Part shown: positions 32,273 through 40,683 of the stretch, piece by piece
How the letters are laid out: every line of letters starts with the position of its first letter
How positions within the stretch are numbered: position 1 is the first letter of the stretch
NCBI GenBank assembly: GCA_024692385.1
Contig: JAILMS010000168.1
Span: forward strand, 1-43,589
DNA length: 43,589 nt
Direction: 5' to 3'
From: Prevotella sp.
GTDB taxonomy: Bacteria > Bacteroidota > Bacteroidia > Bacteroidales > Bacteroidaceae
The notes under the pieces: generated by a model
Seen by the model: only the letters and a program-made list of their open reading frames with translations
The model's database searches: none
Told to the model about the DNA's origin: nothing
Program-made: the position numbers and the translations under genes

Positions 32273-35200
32273 ATGGTTTGTGAGCATTGTCAAAAGGAAA
32301 ACCGCTCGATAGCCAAGTTCTGTAAGTGGTGTGGACATCCACTGATATCACAGAACATCTTAGACCGTTTGGTCGGACTCGACGACGTGAAGCAGCAGCT
32401 GAAAACAGTCGTCGACACCTATACCTATCTCCATTCGCGCCGAGACGTAGTGAATGTACGTCTTAGCGTGAATACTATTATTATCGGTGAGACGGGTACT
32501 GGTAAAACCGCTCTGGCAGAGGTATTACGAGATTATTTCCATCAGCATAAAATCATACAGAAACCTAAGCTGACGATGGTCGATGCCGTCGACTATCAGC
32601 GCTTCGTGGAAAAGTGGGACGAGAACGTAGAGAACGCCAAAGGTGGAATACTCTTCTTCGATAACGTACAGAAGTTGCTTCCCGACCGCTATTCCAATCA
32701 GGTTAATCCACTGGATAAGCTGTTTGTCGAGATGGACAAATGGGACGAAGACCCCATCGTTGTGATGGCTGGTCTGCCGAAGGGCTTAGACGACTTCTTG
32801 GCTGCTAACCCTGCAGCACAGAACCGCTTCAAATACACCTTCCGCCTGCCGACACCAGGTTATCAGGAACTGTGTGATATCTGTAAGATGGAGCTGCGCG
32901 CCAAGTATGGCCTTACAGCATTCTCGCCAGAAGCAGATCGTAAACTGCTACGCCTGTTCCAGTATCAGGTAAAAATCAAGGACGACACCTTTGGTTACGC
33001 CCATCTCGCCATCAAGACGGCAGAGGATATCTTCACCTCATTCATCAGTCGTGGTTCTGCGGCAGTGATGGTTGAAGAGCATGATATCAAGGGCTATGTA
33101 CCAGAGGAGCGCACGTTGGAGGATATCCTCAGCGACCTCGACCGTTACATTGGTATGGACGAAGTCAAGTCGGCTGTCAAGGAGATTGCCTTCACCGTAC
33201 ATAATAATATACAGCGTGCACAGCGCGGACTGGGTGAACAAGAGAAGGTGGGCATTCATATCGTACTGACGGGTAACCCCGGTACTGGTAAGACCACCAT
33301 CGCCCGTAAGTTAGGTGAGATATTGGAGTCGATAGGCTATCTGGACAGCGGCCATGTTGTCGAGGTAGACCGCTCTAAGATGGTAAGTCCCTATCAGGGC
33401 GAGACACCGAAGCTCGTCGACCGCCTGTGCGACAAGGCTATGGGCGGCATCTTGTTTGTCGACGAGGCCTACACGCTTGCACCTGTAAGCAGTGGTGGCG
33501 ATAAGGACCAACAGGGTACGCAGGCCTTGGAGCAGCTGATGAAGCGTATGGAGGACGACCGCGGCAAGTTTGTGGTCATCGCAGCAGGTTATCGTCAGGA
33601 GATGGAGAACCTGTTCCGCATCAACCCAGGTGTACGCAGTCGCTTCAGCTACTTCCTCAATATCGACGACTACACGCCTGACCAGCTGTTCCAGATTATG
33701 ATGGTCTTCGCCAAGGAGAAGAAGTACCAGTTTACGCAGGAAGCTCAGGAGTTGACGCAGAAGATGGTGACCGAGTTGTACAATTCGCGCGACAAGGACT
33801 TTGCCAACGGACGTACCATGCGCCAGCTCTTCGATAAGATATGTGCCAAGCAGGCAGAGCGTCTGCAGCATGTTGACATCTCGACGCTCTCTAATGAGGA
33901 GTTGATGATGATTGACGTCAAGGATATTCCTTACAACGCTCCGCAGGCTGTCGACTATACAGAGTGTCTCTCCAAGCTCAATGGTATGGTGGGTCTGGCT
34001 GGTGTCAAGAAAGAAATCAGCAATCTGGCAGCATTCCTTAATCTGCAGATACGTCGTGGCGAGACCAATACATTCCAGGGCAAGCACTACGTCTTTACGG
34101 GTAATCCCGGTACTGGTAAGACCACCGTGGCTCGTATCATGGCTGATGTCTTCCGCTCGCTGGGTATCCTGTCGCGTGGCCAGCTGATAGAGGCCGACCG
34201 CTCTAAATTGGTGGCAGGCTTTGCTGGTCAGACAGCTATCAAGACCAACCAGTTGATTGACTCCGCAATGGGTGGTGTGCTCTTCATTGATGAGGCTTAC
34301 ACCCTGAAGTCCAGCGACCAGGATTCATTTGGCGCTGAGGCTATCGATACGCTGTTGAAGCGTCTGGAAGATGATCGTGGTAAGTTCATCTGTATCGTTG
34401 CCGGATATACTGACAACATGCACGACTTCATTGATACGAACCCAGGTCTGAAGAGCCGCTTTACGCAGACCATTCATTTCGATGACTATACACCTGACGA
34501 GTTGACCGAGATATTCCTCAATCTTGCAAAAGGCAAGAACTTTACTGTTGATGAGGAAACCAAGGCTACTATCCATCGTCAGTTTGAGCAGCTCTACCTG
34601 CGTCGCGACAAGAACTTCGGCAATGCCCGTGAGGCACGTCGCATCTTCGACCAGGCTATCGAGAAGCAGAGCCAGCGCCTGATTACCATCATGGGTACTC
34701 GCGACTTCAAGGAAGAGGATATGTTCCGCATTACCTCTGCAGACCTCGCCATCGAGGCTGCTGCTAAGTCGCGTCCACTCGATGTGGTACTCAACGAGCT
34801 CGATGAGTTCATCGGTATGCGTACCGTGAAGGATATGATACGTCGTCTGGCTGTTCAGAGCATGTTCATGAAACAGCGTGCCGAGATGGGTGCAGGCAGC
34901 GTTCAGCAGATGTCTATGAACTTCATCCTTACGGGTAATCCTGGTACGGGTAAGACCAGTGTGGCCCGCAAGATGGGTGAGATACTGCAGGCAATGGATA
35001 TCCTGCCTACCAGTCGTGTCATCGAGGCCAGCCGTGCCACTCTCGTGGGTAAATATATGGGTGAGACACCAAAGATTGTCAACAGTATGTGCGACAAGGC
35101 GATGGGTGGCATCCTCTTTATCGACGAGGCCTACACGCTGTCGTCAGACAACGATATGTATGGCAAGGAAGCTATTGACACATTGATGAAGCGCATGGAG

Positions 35201-35590
35201 GACGACCGCGGCAAGTTCGTGGTCATTGCTGCTGGCTATAAGGATGAGATGGAAACCTTCCTGGCTGTGAACCCAGGTTTGGCCAGCCGCTTCACGCATA
35301 AGATGCACATTGATGACTATACCGAGGATGAGCTGTTGTCTATCTATAAGAAGATGGCAGCCAAGGACAACTACATGTTGTCGCCAGAGGCTGAGTTCAA
35401 GCTGATGGATGTCATCGGTCGCAAGGTTATCAATAAGAATGAATCGTTTGGTAATGCCCGTGAGATGCGCAACATGCTCGATGCTACCATCCAGCAGTTG
35501 TCTATGAGGGTAAGTGGTCTTCCTCAGGATGCCATCACTCAGGAGACCTATCAGTTGATTATGCCAGAAGATATTAAAGAAGAATTATGA
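32273..35590 (+). CDS. Zinc-ribbon protein with four CbxX/CfxQ-type AAA+ modules
   Basis: The 1105 residues form a single chain of ATPase modules after an N-terminal zinc ribbon (Cys3, Cys6, Cys17, Cys20). Walker A motifs: GETGTGKT 72-79, GNPGTGKT 334-341, 610-617 and 888-895. Walker B: modules 2-4 have the normal DEA (Asp/Glu at 397/398, 673/674 and 951/952), but module 1 reads ILFFDNVQ, with Asn131 in place of the catalytic Glu, so it probably binds without hydrolysing ATP. Modules 2-4 carry the CbxX/SpoVK features KAMGGILFVDEAYTL, MEDDRGKFVVIAAGY, NPG-x-x-SRF and FGNAREMRN. Rubisco-activase-type CbxX proteins remodel partner proteins, so this is likely a dedicated remodeller. It overlaps the FHA gene by 4 nt (ATGA). 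Confidence 0.94.
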   Translation: MVCEHCQKENRSIAKFCKWCGHPLISQNILDRLVGLDDVKQQLKTVVDTYTYLHSRRDVVNVRLSVNTIIIGETGTGKTALAEVLRDYFHQHKIIQKPKLTMVDAVDYQRFVEKWDENVENAKGGILFFDNVQKLLPDRYSNQVNPLDKLFVEMDKWDEDPIVVMAGLPKGLDDFLAANPAAQNRFKYTFRLPTPGYQELCDICKMELRAKYGLTAFSPEADRKLLRLFQYQVKIKDDTFGYAHLAIKTAEDIFTSFISRGSAAVMVEEHDIKGYVPEERTLEDILSDLDRYIGMDEVKSAVKEIAFTVHNNIQRAQRGLGEQEKVGIHIVLTGNPGTGKTTIARKLGEILESIGYLDSGHVVEVDRSKMVSPYQGETPKLVDRLCDKAMGGILFVDEAYTLAPVSSGGDKDQQGTQALEQLMKRMEDDRGKFVVIAAGYRQEMENLFRINPGVRSRFSYFLNIDDYTPDQLFQIMMVFAKEKKYQFTQEAQELTQKMVTELYNSRDKDFANGRTMRQLFDKICAKQAERLQHVDISTLSNEELMMIDVKDIPYNAPQAVDYTECLSKLNGMVGLAGVKKEISNLAAFLNLQIRRGETNTFQGKHYVFTGNPGTGKTTVARIMADVFRSLGILSRGQLIEADRSKLVAGFAGQTAIKTNQLIDSAMGGVLFIDEAYTLKSSDQDSFGAEAIDTLLKRLEDDRGKFICIVAGYTDNMHDFIDTNPGLKSRFTQTIHFDDYTPDELTEIFLNLAKGKNFTVDEETKATIHRQFEQLYLRRDKNFGNAREARRIFDQAIEKQSQRLITIMGTRDFKEEDMFRITSADLAIEAAAKSRPLDVVLNELDEFIGMRTVKDMIRRLAVQSMFMKQRAEMGAGSVQQMSMNFILTGNPGTGKTSVARKMGEILQAMDILPTSRVIEASRATLVGKYMGETPKIVNSMCDKAMGGILFIDEAYTLSSDNDMYGKEAIDTLMKRMEDDRGKFVVIAAGYKDEMETFLAVNPGLASRFTHKMHIDDYTEDELLSIYKKMAAKDNYMLSPEAEFKLMDVIGRKVINKNESFGNAREMRNMLDATIQQLSMRVSGLPQDAITQETYQLIMPEDIKEEL

Positions 35591-36177
35591 TTATTTGTCC
35601 AAGTTGCAGAGAAGAGATAGAAGATCATTCACACTATTGCGACCAGTGTGGACAGGAATTAGTATACTGTAGCAGTTGTGGAAGGGTAGGCCTTGGCCGT
35701 CGCTGTACGCAGTGTGGCGGCCTGATGGCCAGTGCTGAGGAGGTACAGCAGAAGATGCAGGCATCTCGCCAGGTATCTGTATCTGTACGTGCCAACGACC
35801 TCGCCATCTCCCTCGTGAACGATCTTCAGCATTCTCAACGAAAGCCAGAGGGTCACGATATGCCGGTGATGAGTGGTATACCTACCTTGACGCTCTATAA
35901 TCCCACATTAGATATCCGTATGGTCGGTGTTAATGGTGCGGTGATAGGTCGTAAGCAAGGCCCATATACGTCGTTGTTCGTAGATAATATGTATATATCA
36001 GGATTGCATGCCCAGCTAATCTATAAGCCAGATACAGGGTGGTGCATAATTGATAAGCATTCCTCGAACGGCACGAAACTCAACCAGCGTGATTTATTGC
36101 CCGATGTTCCGATGTCGCTGAAGTCTGGCGATATTGTGACGCTGGCAAATATTAATTTACAGGTTAGTATTTCTTAA
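35587..36177 (+). CDS. Zinc-ribbon and FHA-domain protein
   Basis: The 196-residue protein reads phosphothreonine. Two zinc ribbons are at the N-terminus (Cys4, 7, 18, 21 and Cys28, 31, 40, 43). A linker of about 50 residues leads to the FHA domain (about 98-196). The FHA phosphopeptide-binding residues are all present: Gly121-Arg122 in AVIGRKQG, Ser138 and His141 in YISGLHAQL, and Ser160-Asn161-Gly162-Thr163 in SSNGTKLNQ. So it should bind pThr. Candidate ligands in the same operon are the T-[VI]-R motifs of the zinc-ribbon protein and the kinase. Its start overlaps the AAA+ stop by 4 nt. Confidence 0.93.
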   Translation: MIICPSCREEIEDHSHYCDQCGQELVYCSSCGRVGLGRRCTQCGGLMASAEEVQQKMQASRQVSVSVRANDLAISLVNDLQHSQRKPEGHDMPVMSGIPTLTLYNPTLDIRMVGVNGAVIGRKQGPYTSLFVDNMYISGLHAQLIYKPDTGWCIIDKHSSNGTKLNQRDLLPDVPMSLKSGDIVTLANINLQVSIS

Positions 36178-36179
36178 AA

Positions 36180-36195
36180 AGAAGGAGAATCATTC
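36180..36195 (+). promoter_or_regulatory. Shine-Dalgarno-like site before the PP2C gene
   Basis: AGAAGGAG at 36180-36187 lies 8 nt ahead of the ATG at 36196. Strong purine-rich sites like this are rare among the genes in this window, which mostly lack them. Confidence 0.5.
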
Positions 36196-36942
36196 ATGAG
36201 CAAGATTGTTTTGACAGCCGCAAGTCGCGTAGGCTGTGTCAGAAGTAATAATGAAGATATGATATTGGCTTACGACACCTTTGTCAGAAGCGATATCTAT
36301 CAGACAGAATTGGCGCCAGATAATCTCGACCGCTTTATTATTGCTGTTGCCGACGGTATGGGCGGACATAATGCCGGTGAGGTGGCCAGTGAACTGGTCA
36401 TGCAGAATCTGAAGTTCTACATCAACGACCTTCCCAAGGGACTGGCTTCCGGTGAACTGGAAGAGGTGATGAACGAATGGCTGCAGTCTATCCACCAGAC
36501 CGTCAATGCGCGAGGTCGTAGCAATAAGGCGCTGTCTGACATGGGTACCACGCTGGTAGCCTTGTTGTACTATGGCGAGCGCTTCTTCTGGCTCAACTGT
36601 GGCGACAGTCGTCTGTATCGTCTTCGTAACGGACAGCTGAAGCAGCTCACGACAGACCACTCGCTGATTAACGAGAACGGTGAGAAGAAACACTCCAACT
36701 ATATCACCAACTGCATTGGTGCCGGCTGTGACGATACCTTTATAGATATGATAGAGTTTACGAGTGATTTCCAGCCAGGCGATACCTATGTGCTCTGCAC
36801 AGATGGTCTGAACGATATGGTTCCTGATGATATCATTCGTGATATGTTGATGAATGGCGCCACAGCCAACGCACTCTGTGAGGAAGCCATCAATGCCGGA
36901 GGCTTTGACAATGTTTCTGTCTGTGTCCTTCGTGTAGAGTAG
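36196..36942 (+). CDS. PP2C-type serine/threonine phosphatase (Stp/PrpC-like)
   Basis: Metal-dependent phosphatase of 248 residues that removes phosphate from Ser and Thr. The Mn/Mg-binding motifs are in place: VRSNNEDMILA (about 16-26), IAVADGMGGHNAGEVAS (about 49-65), LNCGDSRLYRLR, TTDHSLINENG, VLCTDGLNDMV and GGFDNVSVCVL. The length fits the compact bacterial Stp/PrpC class, with no membrane anchor. It lies 18 nt after the FHA gene and would oppose the operon's kinase. It completes the writer, reader and eraser set. Confidence 0.95.
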   Translation: MSKIVLTAASRVGCVRSNNEDMILAYDTFVRSDIYQTELAPDNLDRFIIAVADGMGGHNAGEVASELVMQNLKFYINDLPKGLASGELEEVMNEWLQSIHQTVNARGRSNKALSDMGTTLVALLYYGERFFWLNCGDSRLYRLRNGQLKQLTTDHSLINENGEKKHSNYITNCIGAGCDDTFIDMIEFTSDFQPGDTYVLCTDGLNDMVPDDIIRDMLMNGATANALCEEAINAGGFDNVSVCVLRVE

Positions 36943-36970
36943 ATTATAGTTAAAAGATTATAGTTTTCGG

Positions 36971-37888
36971 ATGCCTTTAAGATTACCAGATAGATTACCA
37001 GCAATAGAACTGCTGAAGCACGAGAACATCTTCGTGATGGACGACTCGCGTGCTCACATGCAGGATATCCGTCCGCTGAAGATAGCCATCCTCAACCTCA
37101 TGCCGTTGAAGATTACTACAGAGACGGATTTGATACGTCTTTTGTCTAACACCCCCCTGCAGTTGGAGGTGAGCTTTATGAAGCTAAAGAGTCATACGCC
37201 CAAGAATACGCCCATCGAACACATGATGATGTTCTATCGTGATTTCGAGGAGATGCGCCATGAGAAGTATGACGGAATGATTATTACGGGTGCTCCTGTT
37301 GAGCAGTTAGAGTACGAAGATGTCAGCTATTGGGCTGAAGTCTCCGATATCTTCGCATGGGCGCGCACGCACGTAACAAGTACCTTATATATTTGTTGGG
37401 CTGCTCAGGCAGGATTGTATTACCACTATGGCATTCCCAAATATCCGCTGCCCAAGAAGATGTTCGGCATCTTCCCTCAGTACACGCTGAATCCGCAGTT
37501 GCCCATCTTCCGTGGCTTCGACGATGTCTTCCAGATGCCTCATAGCCGCCATACCGAGTTGCACCGTGAGGATATTCTGGCCAATCCCGACCTTGAGCTG
37601 ATTGCTGAGTCGCCCGAGTGTGGTGTCAGCATCGTGATGGCTCGTGGTGGTCGTGAGTTCTTCATTACGGGCCATTTGGAGTATGCCCCCGATACGCTGG
37701 ATAAGGAATACCGTCGCGACAAGGATACGCGCGACGATGTCGATATGCCCATCAACTATTATAAGAACGACGACCCCTCACAAGGGCCTAAGGTGACGTG
37801 GCGTGCACATGCTAACTTGCTGTATAGCAACTGGATCAACTACTACGTCTACCAGGAGACACCATACGATATTAACCAGATTGGGTGA
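36971..37888 (+). CDS. metA: Homoserine O-acetyltransferase, MetA type
   Basis: Acylates homoserine in methionine synthesis. The 305 residues match the MetA fold. The catalytic set is in its expected numbering: Cys142 in YICWAAQAGLYYHYG, His235 and Glu237 in FITGHLEYAPDTL. Residue 111 is Glu (ITGAPVEQLEYEDV); studies of MetA enzymes show Glu at this place favours acetyl-CoA and Gly favours succinyl-CoA, so I call it an acetyltransferase despite the MetA (often 'succinyltransferase') family name. The gap of 28 nt to the PP2C gene contains an imperfect direct repeat (GATTATAGTT twice) but no promoter box and no room for a SAM riboswitch, so it may be read through from the signalling operon. Confidence 0.94.
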   Translation: MPLRLPDRLPAIELLKHENIFVMDDSRAHMQDIRPLKIAILNLMPLKITTETDLIRLLSNTPLQLEVSFMKLKSHTPKNTPIEHMMMFYRDFEEMRHEKYDGMIITGAPVEQLEYEDVSYWAEVSDIFAWARTHVTSTLYICWAAQAGLYYHYGIPKYPLPKKMFGIFPQYTLNPQLPIFRGFDDVFQMPHSRHTELHREDILANPDLELIAESPECGVSIVMARGGREFFITGHLEYAPDTLDKEYRRDKDTRDDVDMPINYYKNDDPSQGPKVTWRAHANLLYSNWINYYVYQETPYDINQIG

Positions 37889-37898
37889 TAGCTGAAAG

Positions 37899-39716
37899 AT
37901 GAGATCGCTAGAATTGCTGGCACCTGCCAAGAACCTTGAGTGCGGTATCGCAGCCATTGACCATGGCGCTGATGCCGTATATATTGGTGCTGCCAAGTTT
38001 GGTGCCAGAGTAGCGGCAGGCAATAGCGTCGACGACATCCGCCAGCTGTGCCACTATGCCCACCAGTTCGCTGCCAAGGTCTATGTAACGGTCAATACCA
38101 TTATCTATGACGACGAACTGAAAGCTACCGAGCAGCTGATTCTTGAACTCCAAGAGGCTGGGGTAGACGCCATCCTTGTACAGGATATGGGGCTCCTCAC
38201 CTGTCAACTTTCAACTTTCAACTGTCAACTGTCAACTGTCAACTTTCATGCCTCAACGCAGACGGACAACCGCACTGCCGAGAAGGTGCGCTGGCTGCGC
38301 TCTCTGGGTTTCCGTCGTGTTGTCTTGGCGCGTGAGCTTTCTGTTGAAGAGATTGCCGCCATCCACCGCGAAGTACCTGACGTAGAGTTGGAAGTCTTCG
38401 TTCATGGTGCCCTCTGTGTCAGCTATAGCGGCTTGTGCTATGCCTCGCAGTATTGCTTTGGCCGTTCTGCCAATCGTGGTGCCTGTGCACAGGTCTGCCG
38501 CATGAAGTTCGACCTCCTCGATGCCGATGGTCGTGAGCTGGAACACCAGCGCCATCTGTTGTCGTTGAAGGATTTGAACCAGTCGGCCCACCTCGAGGAA
38601 CTCATCCAGGCAGGTGCTGTATCCTTTAAGATTGAGGGACGCCTGAAGGATGCCACCTATGTGAAGAATGTCGTGGCAGCCTATAGTCAGCGCCTCGACA
38701 GCATCATTGCCAAGCATCCTGATGACTATTGCCGTGCCTCCAAGGGCCGTTGCACCTATACCTTTACGCCCAATCTCAAGAAGACGTTCAATCGCGGCTT
38801 CACCACCTATTTCCTGCATGGTCGCCAGCCCGACATCTTCTCGCCCGATACCCCCAAGGCTATGGGTGAGTTTGTGGGTACTGTCAAGGAGTTGCGTCGC
38901 GACTCGTTCAATGTGGCTGGTACGGCAGCCTTTGCCAATGGTGACGGCCTCTGCTTCATCAATCAGGAGCATGAGTTGGAGGGCTTTCGTGTGAATCGTG
39001 CCGAGGGCAACCGCCTCTTCCCCCAGCAAATGCCTCGCAACCTGCGCCCGGGAACAGCGCTCTATCGCAACAATGATATGGAGTTTGAGCGCCTGCTGTC
39101 GCGTCAGAGTAGTGTGCGCAAGATTCCCGTCACTATGACACTTGCCGCAACGCCTGATGGCTTCTCCCTCTCCGCGTTGGGTGCCACAGCCTCTATTGCC
39201 TGCGAACACCAGCAGGCCGAGAAGCCACAGCGCGACAATATCGTCCGCCAGCTGTCTAAGTTGGGCGGCACGCCCTACGAGTGTAGTGGGGTAGAGATGC
39301 CTGCCGATTTCAACTACTTCATCCCCAGCAGTCTGCTGGTCGATCTGCGTCGCCAGTGGGTAGAGGCAGTAAATAGTGTGACAAGTTCCCCTAATCCTAC
39401 CGGAGCTACCAGCAAAACAAGCAATCCCGCTCTCCCTGCTCCTCACTACGACTATCCTTACCTCTATAACATCGCCAACCGCCAGGCACAACAGTTCTAT
39501 GGTGTCAAGGAACCTACGGCCTATGAGCTACATGGAGGCGATGGTCCTCTGATGCAGTGCCGCCACTGTCTGCAGTATGCTATGGGCTATTGTGTCAAGC
39601 ATGGCGGACAGAAACCCACCTATAAGTATCCTCTCTATCTGCGCTTGGGCGATGGTCGCCGCTTCCGTTTGGAGTTTGATTGTAAACACTGTCAGATGAA
39701 TGTCTATGCGGAGTAA
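37899..39716 (+). CDS. U32-family protein, RlhA-like 23S rRNA hydroxylation factor
   Basis: The 605 residues fit the U32 family (TIM-barrel, iron-sulfur), of which E. coli RlhA hydroxylates 23S rRNA C2501 and TrhP modifies tRNA. Visible features: ELLAPAKNLECGIAAIDHGA at the start, FHASTQTDNRT, VVLARELSVEEIAAIHREVP, and the Cys-rich cluster region GALCVSYSGLCYASQYCFG then RGACAQVCRM. Size and a C-terminal Cys/His patch (MQCRHCLQYAMGYC, CKHCQMN) are closer to RlhA than to TrhP. Residues of about 101-116 (TCQLSTFNCQLSTVN) are a repeat-derived loop (see 38201). It follows metA by 10 nt and overlaps the next gene by 17 nt. The exact RNA target is inferred. Confidence 0.82.
   Translation: MRSLELLAPAKNLECGIAAIDHGADAVYIGAAKFGARVAAGNSVDDIRQLCHYAHQFAAKVYVTVNTIIYDDELKATEQLILELQEAGVDAILVQDMGLLTCQLSTFNCQLSTVNFHASTQTDNRTAEKVRWLRSLGFRRVVLARELSVEEIAAIHREVPDVELEVFVHGALCVSYSGLCYASQYCFGRSANRGACAQVCRMKFDLLDADGRELEHQRHLLSLKDLNQSAHLEELIQAGAVSFKIEGRLKDATYVKNVVAAYSQRLDSIIAKHPDDYCRASKGRCTYTFTPNLKKTFNRGFTTYFLHGRQPDIFSPDTPKAMGEFVGTVKELRRDSFNVAGTAAFANGDGLCFINQEHELEGFRVNRAEGNRLFPQQMPRNLRPGTALYRNNDMEFERLLSRQSSVRKIPVTMTLAATPDGFSLSALGATASIACEHQQAEKPQRDNIVRQLSKLGGTPYECSGVEMPADFNYFIPSSLLVDLRRQWVEAVNSVTSSPNPTGATSKTSNPALPAPHYDYPYLYNIANRQAQQFYGVKEPTAYELHGGDGPLMQCRHCLQYAMGYCVKHGGQKPTYKYPLYLRLGDGRRFRLEFDCKHCQMNVYAE
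38201..38249. repeat. Seven tandem heptamers inside U32 gene
   Basis: Units CTGTCAA, CTTTCAA, CTTTCAA, CTGTCAA, CTGTCAA, CTGTCAA and CTTTCAT run without gaps for 49 bp. Six of seven differ only by G or T at position 3. A gain or loss of one unit would shift the frame; a change of three would not. Confidence 0.92.
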
Positions 39717-40677
39717 GGGGCTGTTATATATCGTGTTTTGTCTGCTGTTCCTGACAGCATGCTATAATCGTGGCCAGCAGTCACCTGATGCCTGGGACCT
39801 CACAGAACAGCAGATAGACTCCATCTCCTTCTCTACCACCCACCACTATACGCAGAACTATAACTTCATGGTGACAGCCAATCGCTTGCCGCTGGCTGAT
39901 GCACTGCCCGATATGGCTTTCGATACCCTGTACGTTGTTCGTGGTGATCGCGTCGTGGTGGCCGACATTCATAAGGTACCCAATGACACCATCGACTCCG
40001 TATGGGTAAAGGTGGCCCACGACCAGATTACGCAAGGCTGGATTCGTGAGAGTGAGTTGCTGCAAGGCGTCTCGCCCGATGATCCCATCTCACAGTTCAT
40101 CGATATCTTCTCCGACACCCACCTGCTCGTCTTTATGGCTATCCTCGTCATGGTAGGCAGTGCCTATGCCATGCGTAAGCTGTTGCGTCGCAAGGCCTAT
40201 ATCGTCCATTTCCACGATATCGACTCGTTGTATCCCACTGCGCTGTGCATGCTCATCGCCATGTCTGCCACGCTCTATGCCTCCATCCAGATGTTTGGTG
40301 CCGAGTCGTGGCGTCATTACTATTTCCATCCCTCGCTCAATCCCTTTGCACTGCCGATGCACCTGGGACTCTTCGTAGCCTCTGTCTGGGCTATCATCAT
40401 TGTCGCTGTCGCCGTGCTCGACGAAGTGCGCCACCAGCTGCCCACCTTCGATGCCCTGCTATATCTCTCTGGCCTTGCCGCCGTCTGTGCCATCGACTAC
40501 GTCGTTTTCAGCATCTTCACCCTCTATTATATCGGTTATCTCCTGCTGATAGCCTATATCGCCTTCGCCATCTGGTGCTACCAGCGCCATCCCCACTACC
40601 ACTACCGTTGCGGACAGTGTGGTGGTAAGATGAAGCAGAAAGGTACTTGCCCCCACTGTGGCGCAATAAATGCGTAG
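39700..40677 (+). CDS. Polytopic membrane protein with C-terminal zinc ribbon
   Basis: Not recognised as a named family. The 325 residues start with a lipoprotein-like signal (LYIVFCLLFLTACYNRG, Cys in a lipobox). A periplasmic region of about 110 residues follows, then one hydrophobic helix near 135-155 (LLVFMAILVMVGSAYA). After a short loop containing HFHDIDSLYP come about four more helices (for example LGLFVASVWAIIIVAVAVL and YYIGYLLLIAYIAFAIW). The C-terminus is a cytoplasmic zinc ribbon, CGQCGGKMKQKGTCPHCGA. That ribbon resembles those in the signalling operon (CPYCGAIND there, CPHCGAINA here). An alternative start at 39706 would lose only two residues. It overlaps the U32 gene by 17 nt and ends 6 nt from the convergent GH31 gene. 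Confidence 0.8.
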   Translation: MSMRSKGLLYIVFCLLFLTACYNRGQQSPDAWDLTEQQIDSISFSTTHHYTQNYNFMVTANRLPLADALPDMAFDTLYVVRGDRVVVADIHKVPNDTIDSVWVKVAHDQITQGWIRESELLQGVSPDDPISQFIDIFSDTHLLVFMAILVMVGSAYAMRKLLRRKAYIVHFHDIDSLYPTALCMLIAMSATLYASIQMFGAESWRHYYFHPSLNPFALPMHLGLFVASVWAIIIVAVAVLDEVRHQLPTFDALLYLSGLAAVCAIDYVVFSIFTLYYIGYLLLIAYIAFAIWCYQRHPHYHYRCGQCGGKMKQKGTCPHCGAINA

Positions 40678-40683
40678 TCAGCT

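Noticed and set aside
28279..36942. Type VI secretion or TerY-P (tellurite) locus
   Set aside because: Kinase, PP2C and FHA occur in those systems, but no Tss, vWA/TerY or Ter protein is encoded in the window.
36943..36970. SAM riboswitch or promoter ahead of metA
   Set aside because: The gap is only 28 nt with a short direct repeat; too small for a riboswitch and without a TAnnTTTG box.
40678..40683. Terminator between the convergent membrane protein and GH31 genes
   Set aside because: Only 6 nt separate the stop codons and I see no stem-loop there.
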